From positions 1,343,768-1,407,767 of the forward strand of contig VXAZ01005702.1 of assembly GCA_013399875.1 (NCBI GenBank): DNA of 64,000 nt, given 5' to 3'. The notes under the pieces were generated by a model. The model did not search any database and had not been told where the DNA came from. It saw only the letters and a program-made list of their open reading frames with translations. The stretch comes from Gymnorhina tibicen (taxonomy: Eukaryota; Chordata; Aves; Passeriformes; Artamidae). This document shows, one piece after another, positions 49,801-61,455 of this stretch; positions within the stretch are counted from its first letter, which is position 1, and each line of letters starts with the position of its first letter. Position numbers and translations under genes: made by a program.

Positions 49801-52800
49801 AGTTCGTCTCATGCTCATAGTGCCTAACAAAGGATCTTTCTGCTTATTTAATCCCTAGGCATTGACTTAAGCCCAAAGTACAGTTAATTTTTGAGAAAAT
49901 ATAATAATTTTTAGGAAGGAATTTATTTTTTAAGACAAAAGTAACTTTCTAGGGAAAGAAAATTCTAAACCTGTAAATACTGCTGAGTTTTCACAGACCA
50001 AAAAAAATGGAGAAAGAAAATGAAATTAAGACAGTGTGATCTTTGTCAAAAGAATAAATTCTTGACCAATTTTAGGAATGCTTAGGAAAGACATGTAGTT
50101 TCTTTCAAATTGTAGAACTGAAATGCAGATGCAATAACATGGCTTGTTCAACTAAAACCTTTTAGAAAATCATTAAGAGGGAAGAGATGTCAGGAAATGG
50201 CAGGGAAGAGATGGGAAAATTCATTCAGCATTGACCAAGGAGGTTGGAGTTTTTTCCCAAAGGCCTTACATAAAACTCCACAATGTCACAATATATTATT
50301 AGCCTCCCCACCTCTCTGCTGCATATCCTTTCTTGCCTCCTTTTATATTACAGAGATAAAGATTTTGTCCAAGAGAACTGAGATTTTATAATGCCAACTA
50401 CAGCAAAACAGAGATTCAGAGAAGGAAAGGCAGGGCACCATACAGTAAGTAATCATTTGAGGCCAATAAATTATGACCATAACTAGAGCCAGTATCATTT
50501 GAGTACTCTTTGGTTTCTGATGATAAAGCACTAGCTTACTGCAGTGTTGATAACAATCCTATGGCTCCAGCTTATAGCTTGTCCATTTGCTACCCAGCCA
50601 TCCACAGTGAATTTAATATAATGCAATAAACAATCACACTCATCAGAAGCAGAAACAGACTCAGACTTAACCCAACAGAAAAGACTGCCAACCAAGCAGA
50701 GCAAGGCAGTGAGAAACACTGATGTGAGGTCTTTAGCTCATGTGTCATGCAGCTATTAAACATGCCAATATCTTCAGCAGAGAGAACTAATGTGATCCAG
50801 GTGTGACAACCAAGAGGCGAGAATGTGTGTAGTGAACATCACTATGACAAATCTCAAAACGTTGTTACTTTTTGCACCTGAGCTCATAAAGATGGTAGTA
50901 ACACCAAATCAAATGTATAATTAAGCTTTGTGATAGTTTTGCTTCACGGAAGTATGCAACTTGCATTATTATTCTATTATGACAGACTTTTCTACTACAG
51001 AAATATTTGAAGGATACATTCTAATTCATACAATCATGTAATACAATGCATCATACAGTGAAAGCAGACAATTCACTAAGATCTCCTGCGTCATTCAGAT
51101 CATGATATGCCACACTGCTTTCCTCATGAAACCCGTATCTTCTGGTTTAATTGCTGCTTATCTTTCAGAAAATCATCCAGCTAGATCTTCTTCTAAGATG
51201 TCCCTAAGCCATATCAGCTTTTTGTTGGAAGCACATTCAGATGGTATATTAGGTCCAAATTTTTATGTATGTATGTGGTTAATTATTTTCAAATTTCTTC
51301 CTGTAGTTGTACCCCCACTAGACTAAATATGAAAGGTTAGCACAATATGAGTGGAAAGTTCAAGTGTTTGTTTTGATGAACTCTTCTCAAGTTCCTGAGA
51401 GTCTTTCTGGTAAAAAGGTGAAGCACCCTAAATTCTTGGTATCACAATCCATCAGTTAGTGTAATAAGGGCTGAATGACCTAAATTCAGATCTCTACTAA
51501 CAATCCCAACTGAGAGCTCAGTCCTTGGTCAGCTGGTGTGTGTGGCAGACATGAGGAAGAAACAAAAAGTTTACTTATCCATATTTCTCTCAAATTTCAG
51601 GAAGTTTAAAAAAAGCACATAAATTTCAACAGCTCTGAATTCTTTCTTTCTAGCCAGGTATCACTGTATCAATGTTTTTGCAGTATGAATAAATATGTAA
51701 ATGTATGGGTATGTATACCATATAAATATGTAGATGTATTCATATATATTTATGTACATATTAGCAACGATAACTGAAACTACTCTGCCTGTAAAGTATC
51801 TAGAATAATGACTGTGTCATGGCCTGCTGTTCGAGACAGAAATTACCAATCAAGTAACAGCTGATAAGGAATTTTCTTTCTAAGAGTCTTGTAAAAGGTC
51901 ATCAAGATACAGCCTTTGAGATGACTCGCTGGCTCATTCTTTGTACTTAATATATTCAGTGATTTCTGTTTGCTGCATTAAACACACTGCATCAGCATAC
52001 TGGCCAGAGGGACTCAGAAAAAAAATGTGGTTTTTCATTTATTAGGTTTTACAGCATAAAAGGCTCAAAAATACAACTTTATTTCCAGTAATTACATCTG
52101 GATTCTGCCACCAAAAAGTGAGTGTTTCATAATGTTTAACACTTCAGAACCATGTAAGAAGACATGATGTAAACTACATATGCAAAAAACTGACCAGCCT
52201 TACTGCAGGAAGGATTTCTGATTTAATAATATGTGTTATTTAATGGGAGAACTCAAAAGCCTGACCACACCAAGAGTTCTGATTCCCTGAAGCGTAAGAG
52301 CTTTCCTGCTGGATCAGACTGGCAGTATACCTGGTCTGGCCTGCTTGGCTTCAGCCTTTTTGTAGTGTTGTCTTTTTCATTATTGCATCTATCCTTGCAA
52401 TAGAATATAAATCTACTAAGTAGAGGAGAAAAAACATTCAAACAAACTAAAGACAAGCAGAAATATAAAATCTCTTTTTGATCCTCGTCTTTGAAAGTAA
52501 ATTCAAAATTTATGCAAGAGGTGTCCATTTTGTCAAACTTAGAACAAGCTGGCTCATCAGGCAATGTAGGGCTGGGGTTTTTTTCCGAGCACTATTCTCA
52601 GGTTATATAAAGTTTTCTTTCGAGATGAAGACAACGAAGCAGTGTCATCAACAAAAAATGTAGCATCTAAAATAAGATACAATGGAATTTTACTTGTATC
52701 ATTGTTTGAAGTTATTTAGAGCTCTCTTTTTAGCTCAAATGTTATTGAAATAATTGTTTGGTTAATTTGTGTCAGTTTGAGAAAACTCACTAAATGGAAT

Positions 52801-53954
52801 AATTTTTTCAGTCATGTTTCTTTGAATAAAAAAGAAATCATATGAAAAGATTTTATTCTATAAGTGTTCAGAGAAAACTATTTTATTCTTTCAAGGTTTG
52901 GTGCATATTTATCTATTTATTTATTGATTTAAGTACTGCGAATAGAAAAGGATTTTTTATGCAATCTCTACTTTACTCTCAATTAACGCTGTTATCAATT
53001 TCTCTTCAGTTACTGATGTGTCCAGTGAGTTTTCTCTCTCTGTCCAATTTCTGTGACAAAACGCTATAATATACTTCTTCTCTTTGCACACTTTCTCTGC
53101 TCTCTAAATTGTTTAAATTGTTGGGTAGCATTTTTTGGCAGCAGTCACTAACAGCAGTTAAAATTTTATAACCTTTTCTTATAATTACAAATTGTGCCAT
53201 GGAGGTAGCAATTGAGAAAAGTGCATTTAAATTCATCCTGTAAACAACGTAGTGGTTATATCAACCCAGAAGTAAAAAATGGGACTTCTTTTCTCTTATA
53301 ATCTCAGTCTTATAGAAAATGTGGATTTTTCAAATCCATTTTTCCATTGCTGTTTAGAGGCATAAGCAAATTCTTTCTAAAAGACATACCATTTATTAAT
53401 CTTGATAGATGAGTTTGCCTCTTTTTTTTTAACGTTAGGATGAGAATTGTGGTCAATACCTAATTCTTGATTAATTAATCTAGAATTATTTGGTTTTCCT
53501 CCAGAAGTAATTAAGAGTTTGACCAGAGCAGTGGTATTATGAACTAGTAAATGGCACAAATCATTTTAAAATAAAAATCTTTTCTCATGAAAGTATGTAA
53601 AAATATTTTGACAATTACTTCTGTGTAGCAATACAGTGACTAGCAAGAATAAATTTTCAGCCAGGTTGATTTATTTTCCATGTACTCTTTGTAGAAGAGT
53701 GGGCAAGACACACAGACACTGTTAAAACTGGGGGACTTCTGCTGAAATGCCAACTGAGGGGGCTGGGAGGTGAGGCTTTGCAGTTTTCAGTCTTTCCTTG
53801 AATTGACTATAAGGCCTAATGATATTGACAACGTTCCAAATTTTGTATCTACAATAAAATCTATAGTAAATTTGCACCAGATGTCTTCACTAGTCAAGAA
53901 AGATTTGTCCAAGGAGATTATGCTTGTGTTTTTTCCCAAATTTTAGTTGGTTGC
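43871..53954. other. About 10 kb of non-coding DNA without a recognised feature
   Basis: I find no gene, RNA, LTR or LINE text in this stretch. A GT-rich simple run lies near 43966-43998, and AT-rich, slightly periodic sequence (aaatatg/atgtat words) lies at about 51680-51770. All open frames are 103 codons or less and show no domain. It is the longest stretch without repeats in the window, compatible with a conserved or repeat-excluding desert or simply with very old DNA. Confidence 0.5.
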
Positions 53955-54036
53955 ATAATAATAATAATAGTAATAATAATAATACTACTAATAATACTAC
54001 TACTACTACTACTACTAATAATAATAGTAGTAGTAG
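53955..54036. repeat. Compound trinucleotide microsatellite (ATA/ACT/AGT)
   Basis: About 82 bp of ATA units, then ACT units, then ATA, then AGT units. The ACT-run and the AGT-run are reverse complements around a short ATA spacer (about 53998-54036), so a single strand could fold back on itself. Probably polymorphic in length. Confidence 0.85.
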
Positions 54037-54056
54037 TAAAAAGGTTAACCTTTTTA
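54037..54056. other. 20-bp perfect palindrome
   Basis: 'taaaaaggttaacctttt' plus 'ta' is perfectly self-complementary, centred on GTTAAC (a HpaI-type hexamer). It directly abuts the AGT end of the microsatellite. Confidence 0.8.
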
Positions 54057-57000
54057 AGAATGAGAAACTTACAGGAAATAAGGAAATTTAATATTGTAAT
54101 TTAACGTCATGCTATAGCTTTTATTCTTGATTTGATACCATAAAAATACATTGAATACTTCTAATTTCATTCAAGGTGATAAATAATCTGTGCTTTAGGA
54201 AGAATGTAGGTAGCATATATTAGGGGGAATATTTCTGGCATCTGTGCCTTCGTCTGTGATTGAACAAGCTGGACTGTGTTCTCCAAAGCCTGCTGAACTC
54301 ATCCAGGGTTTTGAAAGGTTCTCAAAGAAGTTATTCAAAGAAATCGGATTTCAGTTCTGTTATCAAACAGAGAAGAAAATGAATCTCAGTTGATTAAATA
54401 TGCATATTTAGATTGCAGATTAAGTTCTACATTACTTCACACCTCATGCTAATTTGTTATGCAGTGTTGCAGTGCCTTCTGAGACAGTTTATTTCCATGC
54501 TTGCCTTAGCAATGGGTGAAACACATCTGGCTCTCTCTCACCTTTTGCTGGCAAATACGCTGTTGAAACTTAGCGTTACTACATTGATATAGACAAGCTG
54601 AGATGAAGTGCAAGAAGGTTCTGTGTGCTGTCATATGCAGGAAGCCAGACAGCCATCTCCTTGCTCTAAGGACTTGTACCTATGAAAGCTTTAAACAAAT
54701 ATAAACTAAGATTTCTTTGTCGTTCATCCATCATGGTCAACTCTTTCATTTGCAATGCACTCACAAAATGTTTTCCTTGTCTCCTATTATTGTCCTAAAT
54801 AATGACAAACCACTGTCATATACAAGGTGATGATCTTTGCATCCCAGTAATGTAACAGCCATGCTTCATTTTTATCTCAGTATTCCCAGGTCTGGTTTTC
54901 AACCTTAGAAAGGGAAACTGAACAGGTTATTATGTTTCCCAATAGCTTTTCATTTTAAGTCTGAAATGGAAGACAGTTTTCACTTCTGACAATCCAGTGC
55001 ACATGAATCACTCATGTTAGAGAAAGCTTGCAGTATGGGCATGGTAATATGTAATAACTCATTTTCCTATTCATCCAGTGCGCTCCATCCAGCCACAAAA
55101 CAAAAACAAACAAACACAAACAGAGAGAGATGACAATTGTTTTTTTCTTGGGTCATTCAGATTTAGCATTCATTCTGCCTGAAGTGAAATTGAAAGGCTG
55201 GGAAATCTTCAGCTAGTTAAAAGAAATCCTTTTGGAACTAATCCATGTCTGTTTTGAAGTCAGGGATGGTTTTTCTAGTCGACTTCATTGATGCTAGATC
55301 AATTAGCTGTAAGTGGTGGTTTGTCTGTTTTCTTACTAGAAATTGAATTTACAAGTGAACATTTGGCCTCACTAAATTTCATCCATTTATTTTTTTTAAC
55401 TTTATTCAGTCCAGAATTTCACCCATTACATTTGAAAATAAATCAAATCCCACCAGCTTCCTATGGCCTGAAGTCAACGTGATCTGAGGTAGGAGCAAAG
55501 ATATTCAGGATTGTGTATATTTAAATATTGTCACACTTCTAAAAGCAGTCACATGTTTCAGAAAAAAAGTTTATGCGCAATCACAGGACAGCAGGTAGGC
55601 AGCCACATAAATGAAGCATAATTGGCTGACTACAAATTTTAGTCAATAGCAAAATGTTTGATAAGGTGACCTTTTAAATTTACCTGCTTTAAAGATGCAA
55701 TCTTTCTGAATAGACAGACACAAAGAAGCCTGTTAGCAATAGGTAAGTTGAAAAGAAAAGCCATCAATCAGATTTGATGATAAAAAAGGTCAATTTTCAA
55801 ACAGCCCATTTAACACTGAAGCCTTTTGCTTTAGCAGGAACAATTGCTTAATCAACACTACTTAGCTTCAATAGTTAAACCTGTTCGAACAGAATGTGGT
55901 CATCTTGCTTGTTCAACTACAGTTCATACCAAAGGAGGAGATTACAGATCCTTTTTCTGTTGTTCCTTTAACTTGTTTTAAAAAGCTGTTCTTAAAAACG
56001 AATTCTGTAGTTTGTGCTCACATGCTAGAAGAGCAATCCAGTGCAGCCAAAATGACTGCACAGCAATATCTAGAGCTCAAATGGAAACAGACATTGATAC
56101 TCACCTAGTCAACCAGTGACTCACTATAAATATATGACATTCATGTTAGAAATCATTTAAAATCTCTCTCAAAATGCTGAGAATTGTTGCACAAGTTAAA
56201 AAGGTCACAATCAAGAGGCAACTATACTGGGGTATATCCTGGGGTGGGAAGGTTTCACCATTACCTCTGTATGTGACAAGGTTCTATCTGCTGCACTTAA
56301 GGATTATTCACTTAAGTTTTGTATACACAATCTCCTTTACTCACTTGGTGTTAGGATGTAACACTGTATAAAACATCCTAGAGATTCAATAGCAAGATCT
56401 AAATACAGACAACAAGAACTAGTTCCTTAATTTCTCTTATGCATTTGTAGAAGTCTAAAGGATACAGGACAATCTAATCCTAAAAGGTTCATTAATACCT
56501 TACTTTATCAGGTGGAATTTAATTTAAATGCATAATTTTTTTTTCATGTCAGAAGGCCTCTTCTGATTTCATTTTTAACTGAAACACAAAGAAGGATGTT
56601 AAGATACAGACTTGTTTACAGGTGATTAGCACAGGAAAAGCCTTCCTTTCCATTGCACTGGCTCTTTGAAAATTTTTGGTGTACAGAGCCTTGCCTTTCT
56701 AGCACTAGATTTTCTTAAAATGCATTTCATTTTATATGGAGGTAGAATTCTGAAATAGGTATTAATTTCATTTTACCATAACAGTGAAATACTTTTATGT
56801 TAGGTGGAGTGAGTTCAGTGCACAGACAGACTAGCACATCTCCCAGCTTTCATCAGGAAAAGCAGCAGAGATTCAGGATAGTCACTCTACTGTAGGAATG
56901 ACAGTTTTGCTTCTGATATTAATCTCACTTTTTTAAATCTCTGAGACAGAAGTCGACAGTTTTAAGACAACAAAGAGAAAAAGAAAAGGGGGGGAAGAAA

Positions 57001-57226
57001 AAGAAGAAAAGACAATTTGTCAGTCTTTACATGAAACATTGCTTTTTACTCATTTCTGGCCTCTAAACATGAAAGATCTTGTTGGTGTCCCCAATTAAAT
57101 GTAGGAGATCAAAGAATCAGTGATATATAACCTGCTGTCTGTCTAGCAGTATTTCAAAAGAGAGATCAACTGAAAATTATAGAAAAATGTGCCAAAAGTT
57201 GCTAGAATGTAGCTTTTTATTTTTCG
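54057..57226. other. Non-coding A+T-rich DNA
   Basis: An A/C-rich simple tract followed by (GA)4 lies at about 55095-55130. No gene, RNA or transposable element recognised. Confidence 0.55.
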
Positions 57227-58269
57227 CTTTTGCTTTTTAGAGAAACAAGAGGGAAATTGCAGGCGATCTTTCCTGACTGTTTCCTGTTATCACACAATTA
57301 TGTAGGTATCAAATGGAGCATTAAATTACATGAGGTAGAAACACAAGGAATGCAAAGTTCAAAAAGTATTTGTGTCAGAAATATCAAATTATTATTTGTC
57401 TTCCCTGGCATCCACAACAATATACTAGGTGCTCTGTGTGTTATGTATGACCTTATTTCTGAAGAATTTTACTCAGAAGAGTGAAAAATTTTGATTTTCA
57501 GATATTTTAAATAAGTAATAGGGAAAAAAAAGTATGAAATATTATGAATTTCCTGTCTTTTCCTCCTACATTTCCCCTTTAAATTCACCCTTTCCAGTTA
57601 GTTGAGTCCAAAATGCTGAGAAAAATAGATGAAGAAAGAAAAGATGGAGAAAAAGGAGAATTGTAGAGATGAGGATTGCTCTTTTTAACAACACTGTCTC
57701 CCCCCCAAAAAAAGTTGGAATAATATATTTTTGCTGTAAGCATGGGTTTTTGTTAAGATTTACCAATGCAAAAAAATCTGGTTCTTTTTTTTTTGAGCAT
57801 TTTTCTTCTTTATTTGACTGTCCACATAAAAACAGGTTATCTGTAAAAATCTGTGATAATTTGGTGGACTCACTCCTTGCCTGATTCTTTTACAGCATAG
57901 AGTCAGGACTGGTAGAATTTAAGTCCTAGTGCCATTCTCATTGCCTGGTGAAGAGGAGATACCTCTGTGACTGATATCAAAGCATTGTGACACGGATTTT
58001 AGTGGCCTAGAACTCAGATTCTGCTTTTTGGTGGAAGTTTGGATACTAAGCTTTAGGTCTTCACATATCTTCACAGCCTTAGTGCTGCAATTCTACCTCT
58101 TTCAGACTGCTGCTAAAATAAACTCAAACACACCACTAATGCAAGACCTAGCTGTAACTTTGCCTATGGGAGGAATGCATTACTCAGACTTTGTGTTCTT
58201 TGCACTCGTCAAATGGATGATGTGTGAGTTTGAAAGGCTCTTTGATGCCAGAGATACTCTGCTATCCCC
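57227..58269. other. Non-coding DNA with an acceptor-like site
   Basis: A pyrimidine-rich acceptor-like sequence ends in 'gctttttag' at 57240, followed by a frame open for about 80 codons to 57484. No good donor closes it and the product is not recognisable, so it is not called an exon. Text at about 57895-57945 is faintly SINE-like. Confidence 0.5.
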
Positions 58270-58355
58270 CCTTGTGTAAGCTGCTTTGAGATTTCCAGAT
58301 GAAAAGTGCTATAAAAGTTCTAAATGGTATTGCTGTTATTATTTATTATATATTA
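58270..58355 (+). repeat. Ancient repeat tail (L3/CR1-like or SINE)
   Basis: 'gtaagctgctttgagattt' then 'ccagatgaaaagtgctat' and 'aaaagttctaaatgg', followed by TTATTATT-type sequence. This resembles the 3' tail 'gcgctttgagatcc...gatgaaaggcgctatataaatgc...ttattatta' shared by several old amniote LINE/SINE families. I recognise the tail but cannot choose the family. Confidence 0.4.
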
Positions 58356-59574
58356 AGCTAGTGTAAACTGCACATTACTTTTTTATGTTTATGCTTGGAA
58401 AGGGGAATGTAAAGATAACTCATATTTGATAATGTAAGTATTTGAAACATTTGCTCTATGCCCTACCATCTGTTTCCATTATTAAAGCCAAGAGAGAGTT
58501 TTACATGGGCAGAAACAGAACAAGGATGGCAAATTCATTTTGCTGTTGTATGTATTGAATCAGGAATGCTTCTCTGTTTACTTTCTAGTTTTCATACTTC
58601 ATCCAGTTGTAATTGTCTGCTTTTTGTTTTCAGTACCTTTTCGCCAGTCACTAATGGTGCACATCGCTGGGTTGTGAAAAACTTAATAGTTTCATAAACT
58701 TTATTACAATGTCTCTATAAACATCTCAAAATCTAAAATTACAAATAATTGCTTCTCATTAGCAATGGCCTATAAACATTTTATTGGTTCACCAATACTG
58801 AATCTGTATAAATAATATGTGCAGGACCAGAGGAAATAGCCTACATACTATTAAACACACCCTGGACTATGAAAAGCAAAATGCATGGCAGCAAAAAAAA
58901 GTAAAAATCCAACATGAAGAGCCACAATTAAATTTCTTGCTTTTAAACAGAACTCCCAAGGAATTAACTGAGAGATTTAGCATAAACATTTAAGGGATAA
59001 TGAAATCCATAGACATACAACAACAGATTTCTGGCAAAGATGTTATTTGCTGATTTCAATTTTTTTCAGATTGTCTGTCATGGCCACATTTGCCTTTAGC
59101 TTTAAATTCAATAAAAAAATCCTTCAAGGATAACTGTAGAATATGTTAATGCCTTGTACAAAATGAGTCTTCACCTTCAGTGTGGTGCCTGGCTACTAAA
59201 ATGATATTAATTGCAATATTAATTGCTGCAGTCTTAGCAGACTGATAGATAATTGCAATTATGTACAATTCAAAGGCTGAAATCTTCTAAACTGAAATGT
59301 GATCTTGGGTTCCACAAAGTGACTGTGGTCACTGTCAAGCATGACATGCATTACACACATGACTGGTATTCAAACAAAGTTCGACAGTTTCAAGAAATAA
59401 TGTGTTGTAAGGTGTTTCTCATAAGAGAATCCATAGCACTAGCCACATACAGAAATCTGGCATAAATTTTGGTTTCAAAGCCTTAATATTCAGGCAGGCA
59501 CTATATGAAAATGTATCAGAAAGTAACAAACAGTAAGAGCCATACCTGTAAGGAAAACTCCTTGAGTTAGTCTC
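58356..59574. other. Non-coding A+T-rich DNA, no feature seen
   Basis: No gene or repeat family recognised up to the target-site duplication (gtctc, 59570-59574) of the LTR that follows. Confidence 0.55.
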
Positions 59575-60171
59575 TGTGCTAGTTTCGGTTAGGAAAATTT
59601 TCTTCCTGGTAGCTGGTATGGGGCTGTGTTTGGATTTGTGCTGAAAACAGTGTCAATAACACAGGGATGTTTTTGTTATTGCTGAGCAGTGCTTGCACAG
59701 AGCCAAAGCCTTTTCTGCTCCCCACACTGCCCTGCCGTCAAGGAAGTAGGGGGTGCATGGGCAGCTGAGAGGAGACACAGCTGAGACAGCTGACCCCAAC
59801 TGACCAAAGGGATATTCCAGACCATATAGGATCACACTCAGCACGTAAAACTGGGAAAGAAGAAAGAAGGGGGGGATGTTCAAAGCGATGGTGTTTCTCT
59901 TCCCAAGTCACCATTATGTGTGGTGGAGCCCTGCTTTCCTGGGTATGGCTGAACACCTGCCTGTCCATGGGAAGCAGTGAATTAATTCCTTGGTTTGGTT
60001 TGGTTTGGTTTGGTTTGGTGTGTGGCTTTTGCTTTCCCTACTATACTATCTTTTTCTCAACCCATGAGTTTTCTCACTTTTACCCTTCTGATTCTCTCCC
60101 CCATCCCACCAGGAGAGTGTGAGTGAATGGCTGCAAGGAGCTTAGTTTTCAACTGAGGTTAAACCACAACA
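59575..60171 (+). mobile_element. Avian ERVL-type solo LTR
   Basis: 597-bp LTR with TG...CA ends (tgtgctag...ccacaaca) flanked on both sides by the identical 5-bp sequence gtctc (59570-59574 and 60172-60176), a perfect target-site duplication. Landmarks of the family in sense orientation are: 'tagctggtatggggctgtg', 'ttattgctgagcagtgctt', 'gacagctgaccccaactg', a TATA-like 'accatatagg' near 59821-59830, 'tctcaacccatgagttttc', 'ctcccccatcccacc', and 'gagtgtgagtgaatggctg'. No gag/pol/env adjoins it, so it is solo. It carries an internal (TGGTT)6 expansion absent from the family as I know it. It is the same family as the minus-strand copy at 30920. Confidence 0.93.
59991..60019 (+). repeat. (TGGTT)n pentanucleotide microsatellite inside the LTR
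   Basis: About six copies of a pentanucleotide, located shortly upstream of the LTR's 'tctcaaccca' segment, where other copies of the family have T-rich non-repetitive sequence. Confidence 0.85.
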
Positions 60172-60176
60172 GTCTC

Positions 60177-61411
60177 CAAAAATGAGAAGGTAGCACCTAA
60201 GTTAAATGATTTTCAAAAGTTCAGAGCCTCAAGAGGCCTTCTGGAAGGCAAAAGGAATAGGCTTTTTTTAGTTCGCAGGTTTCAGCTTTGTTTTCTTTGA
60301 TCACTAAAAACCAATATTTTAGGATTGTTGTTGATTGCAGGCAGAATTGCTCAAGTGCAATTTTTAAATGCCTTATATAATAAGACTATGAAATTATTCC
60401 ACACATGGATTGTTTAAAACAGCTGCAGTAAGTGCCTGAAATTATTTCATCTAGTACAATGCCATTTTAACTACTTTTTTAAATTTAGAAAAATATATGC
60501 AATTAAGGTGCAATTACCGAAAAATGGAAGTGCCAGAGTAATTAAAATACATTAAATGTATAAATATGTCCAAAATTTCTTCTGATTTATTTGTGTGCTT
60601 CTATACTCTGAATTGTTTTTTTGAGATAATTTCTTTCAAATATATTTTAGGAAGCTTAGCTGGTGGAAAACATTTCCAGTATGTCAAAATCATTTAATAT
60701 CTTTCCCAAAATAGTTAAATTAGCACTTATTTTAAAATCAAATTAGACATAACATCAAAAAAAGCTGTAATACTAGATCAGAATGTGGAAGTAGCAGTCC
60801 TGATAGCTAATGTTCAGTTAAACCAAGAACAAACTCACTCAGCATTACTTTCAGTGGAAAGGCACTCCTAATTCTGCCTCCCTACAACTGAAAAGGGTTG
60901 AACTGATTACTTAAGAAACAGGACTGAAAAACTTAGAAATGGAAAACTTAAAAGAAATGTGTCCACCTTCTCTCACAGTGCTAGATATCCAGGAAAATTG
61001 ACATGCAGCAACTTTATGACTGATAAAAGAAAAAATATTCTCATACAAGCAGCTTTGGGAACTAATTGCCTGAAGGTATCACCAAAGCCAAGAGCTTATC
61101 AGGGTTGCAAACAGGATTTAACATTTACACAGATAACAAGAATATACAAACCTGTAATAGTAGGATTAAGTGTTTCACCCTGCACCAGCTGGATTGAATG
61201 GGTTTCCTAGGACTTCAATGGTGCGAGGTCCAGACTGGAAAAGAGAATTTTAGAAAGGATGAAACCCTCTTGATTCAGAATATAAGAAAGGCTTTAACAA
61301 TCAGAGATTAGGAAAATATTTTTCTGACAATGAATCCCATAACTTTGTGATGGATATTTCTTCTCTACTGTATTACTTTGGGAGTGAATTAGTCTTTGTC
61401 TTTCTTTTTAG
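60177..61411. other. Non-coding A+T-rich DNA
   Basis: No gene or repeat family recognised. The stretch ends in a pyrimidine-rich acceptor (tttgtctttctttttag, ending 61411) belonging to the exon candidate that follows. Confidence 0.55.
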
Positions 61412-61453
61412 GGGTAAGCCTAAAAGATCTATCAAAATCATCATCAGTAAAAC
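61412..61453 (+). other. Candidate 42-bp micro-exon
   Basis: A strong acceptor (tttgtctttctttttag, ending 61411) and a donor with consensus intronic bases, aac|gtaagt (GT at 61454-61455), bracket exactly 42 bp, a multiple of three. Two frames are open. In the phase needed to follow the exon candidate at 713-878 it reads Val-Ser-Leu-Lys-Asp-Leu-Ser-Lys-Ser-Ser-Ser-Val-Lys, with a completed Gly before it. This is a polar, serine/lysine-rich insert of the kind seen in alternatively spliced micro-exons. I do not recognise the parent protein, and chance splice-like pairs this close together do occur. Confidence 0.25.
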
Positions 61454-61455
61454 GT

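Noticed and set aside
57230..57484. 84-codon frame after an acceptor-like site at 57240
   Set aside because: The acceptor is good, but the frame runs to a stop without a donor or poly(A) signal nearby and the product is not recognisable.
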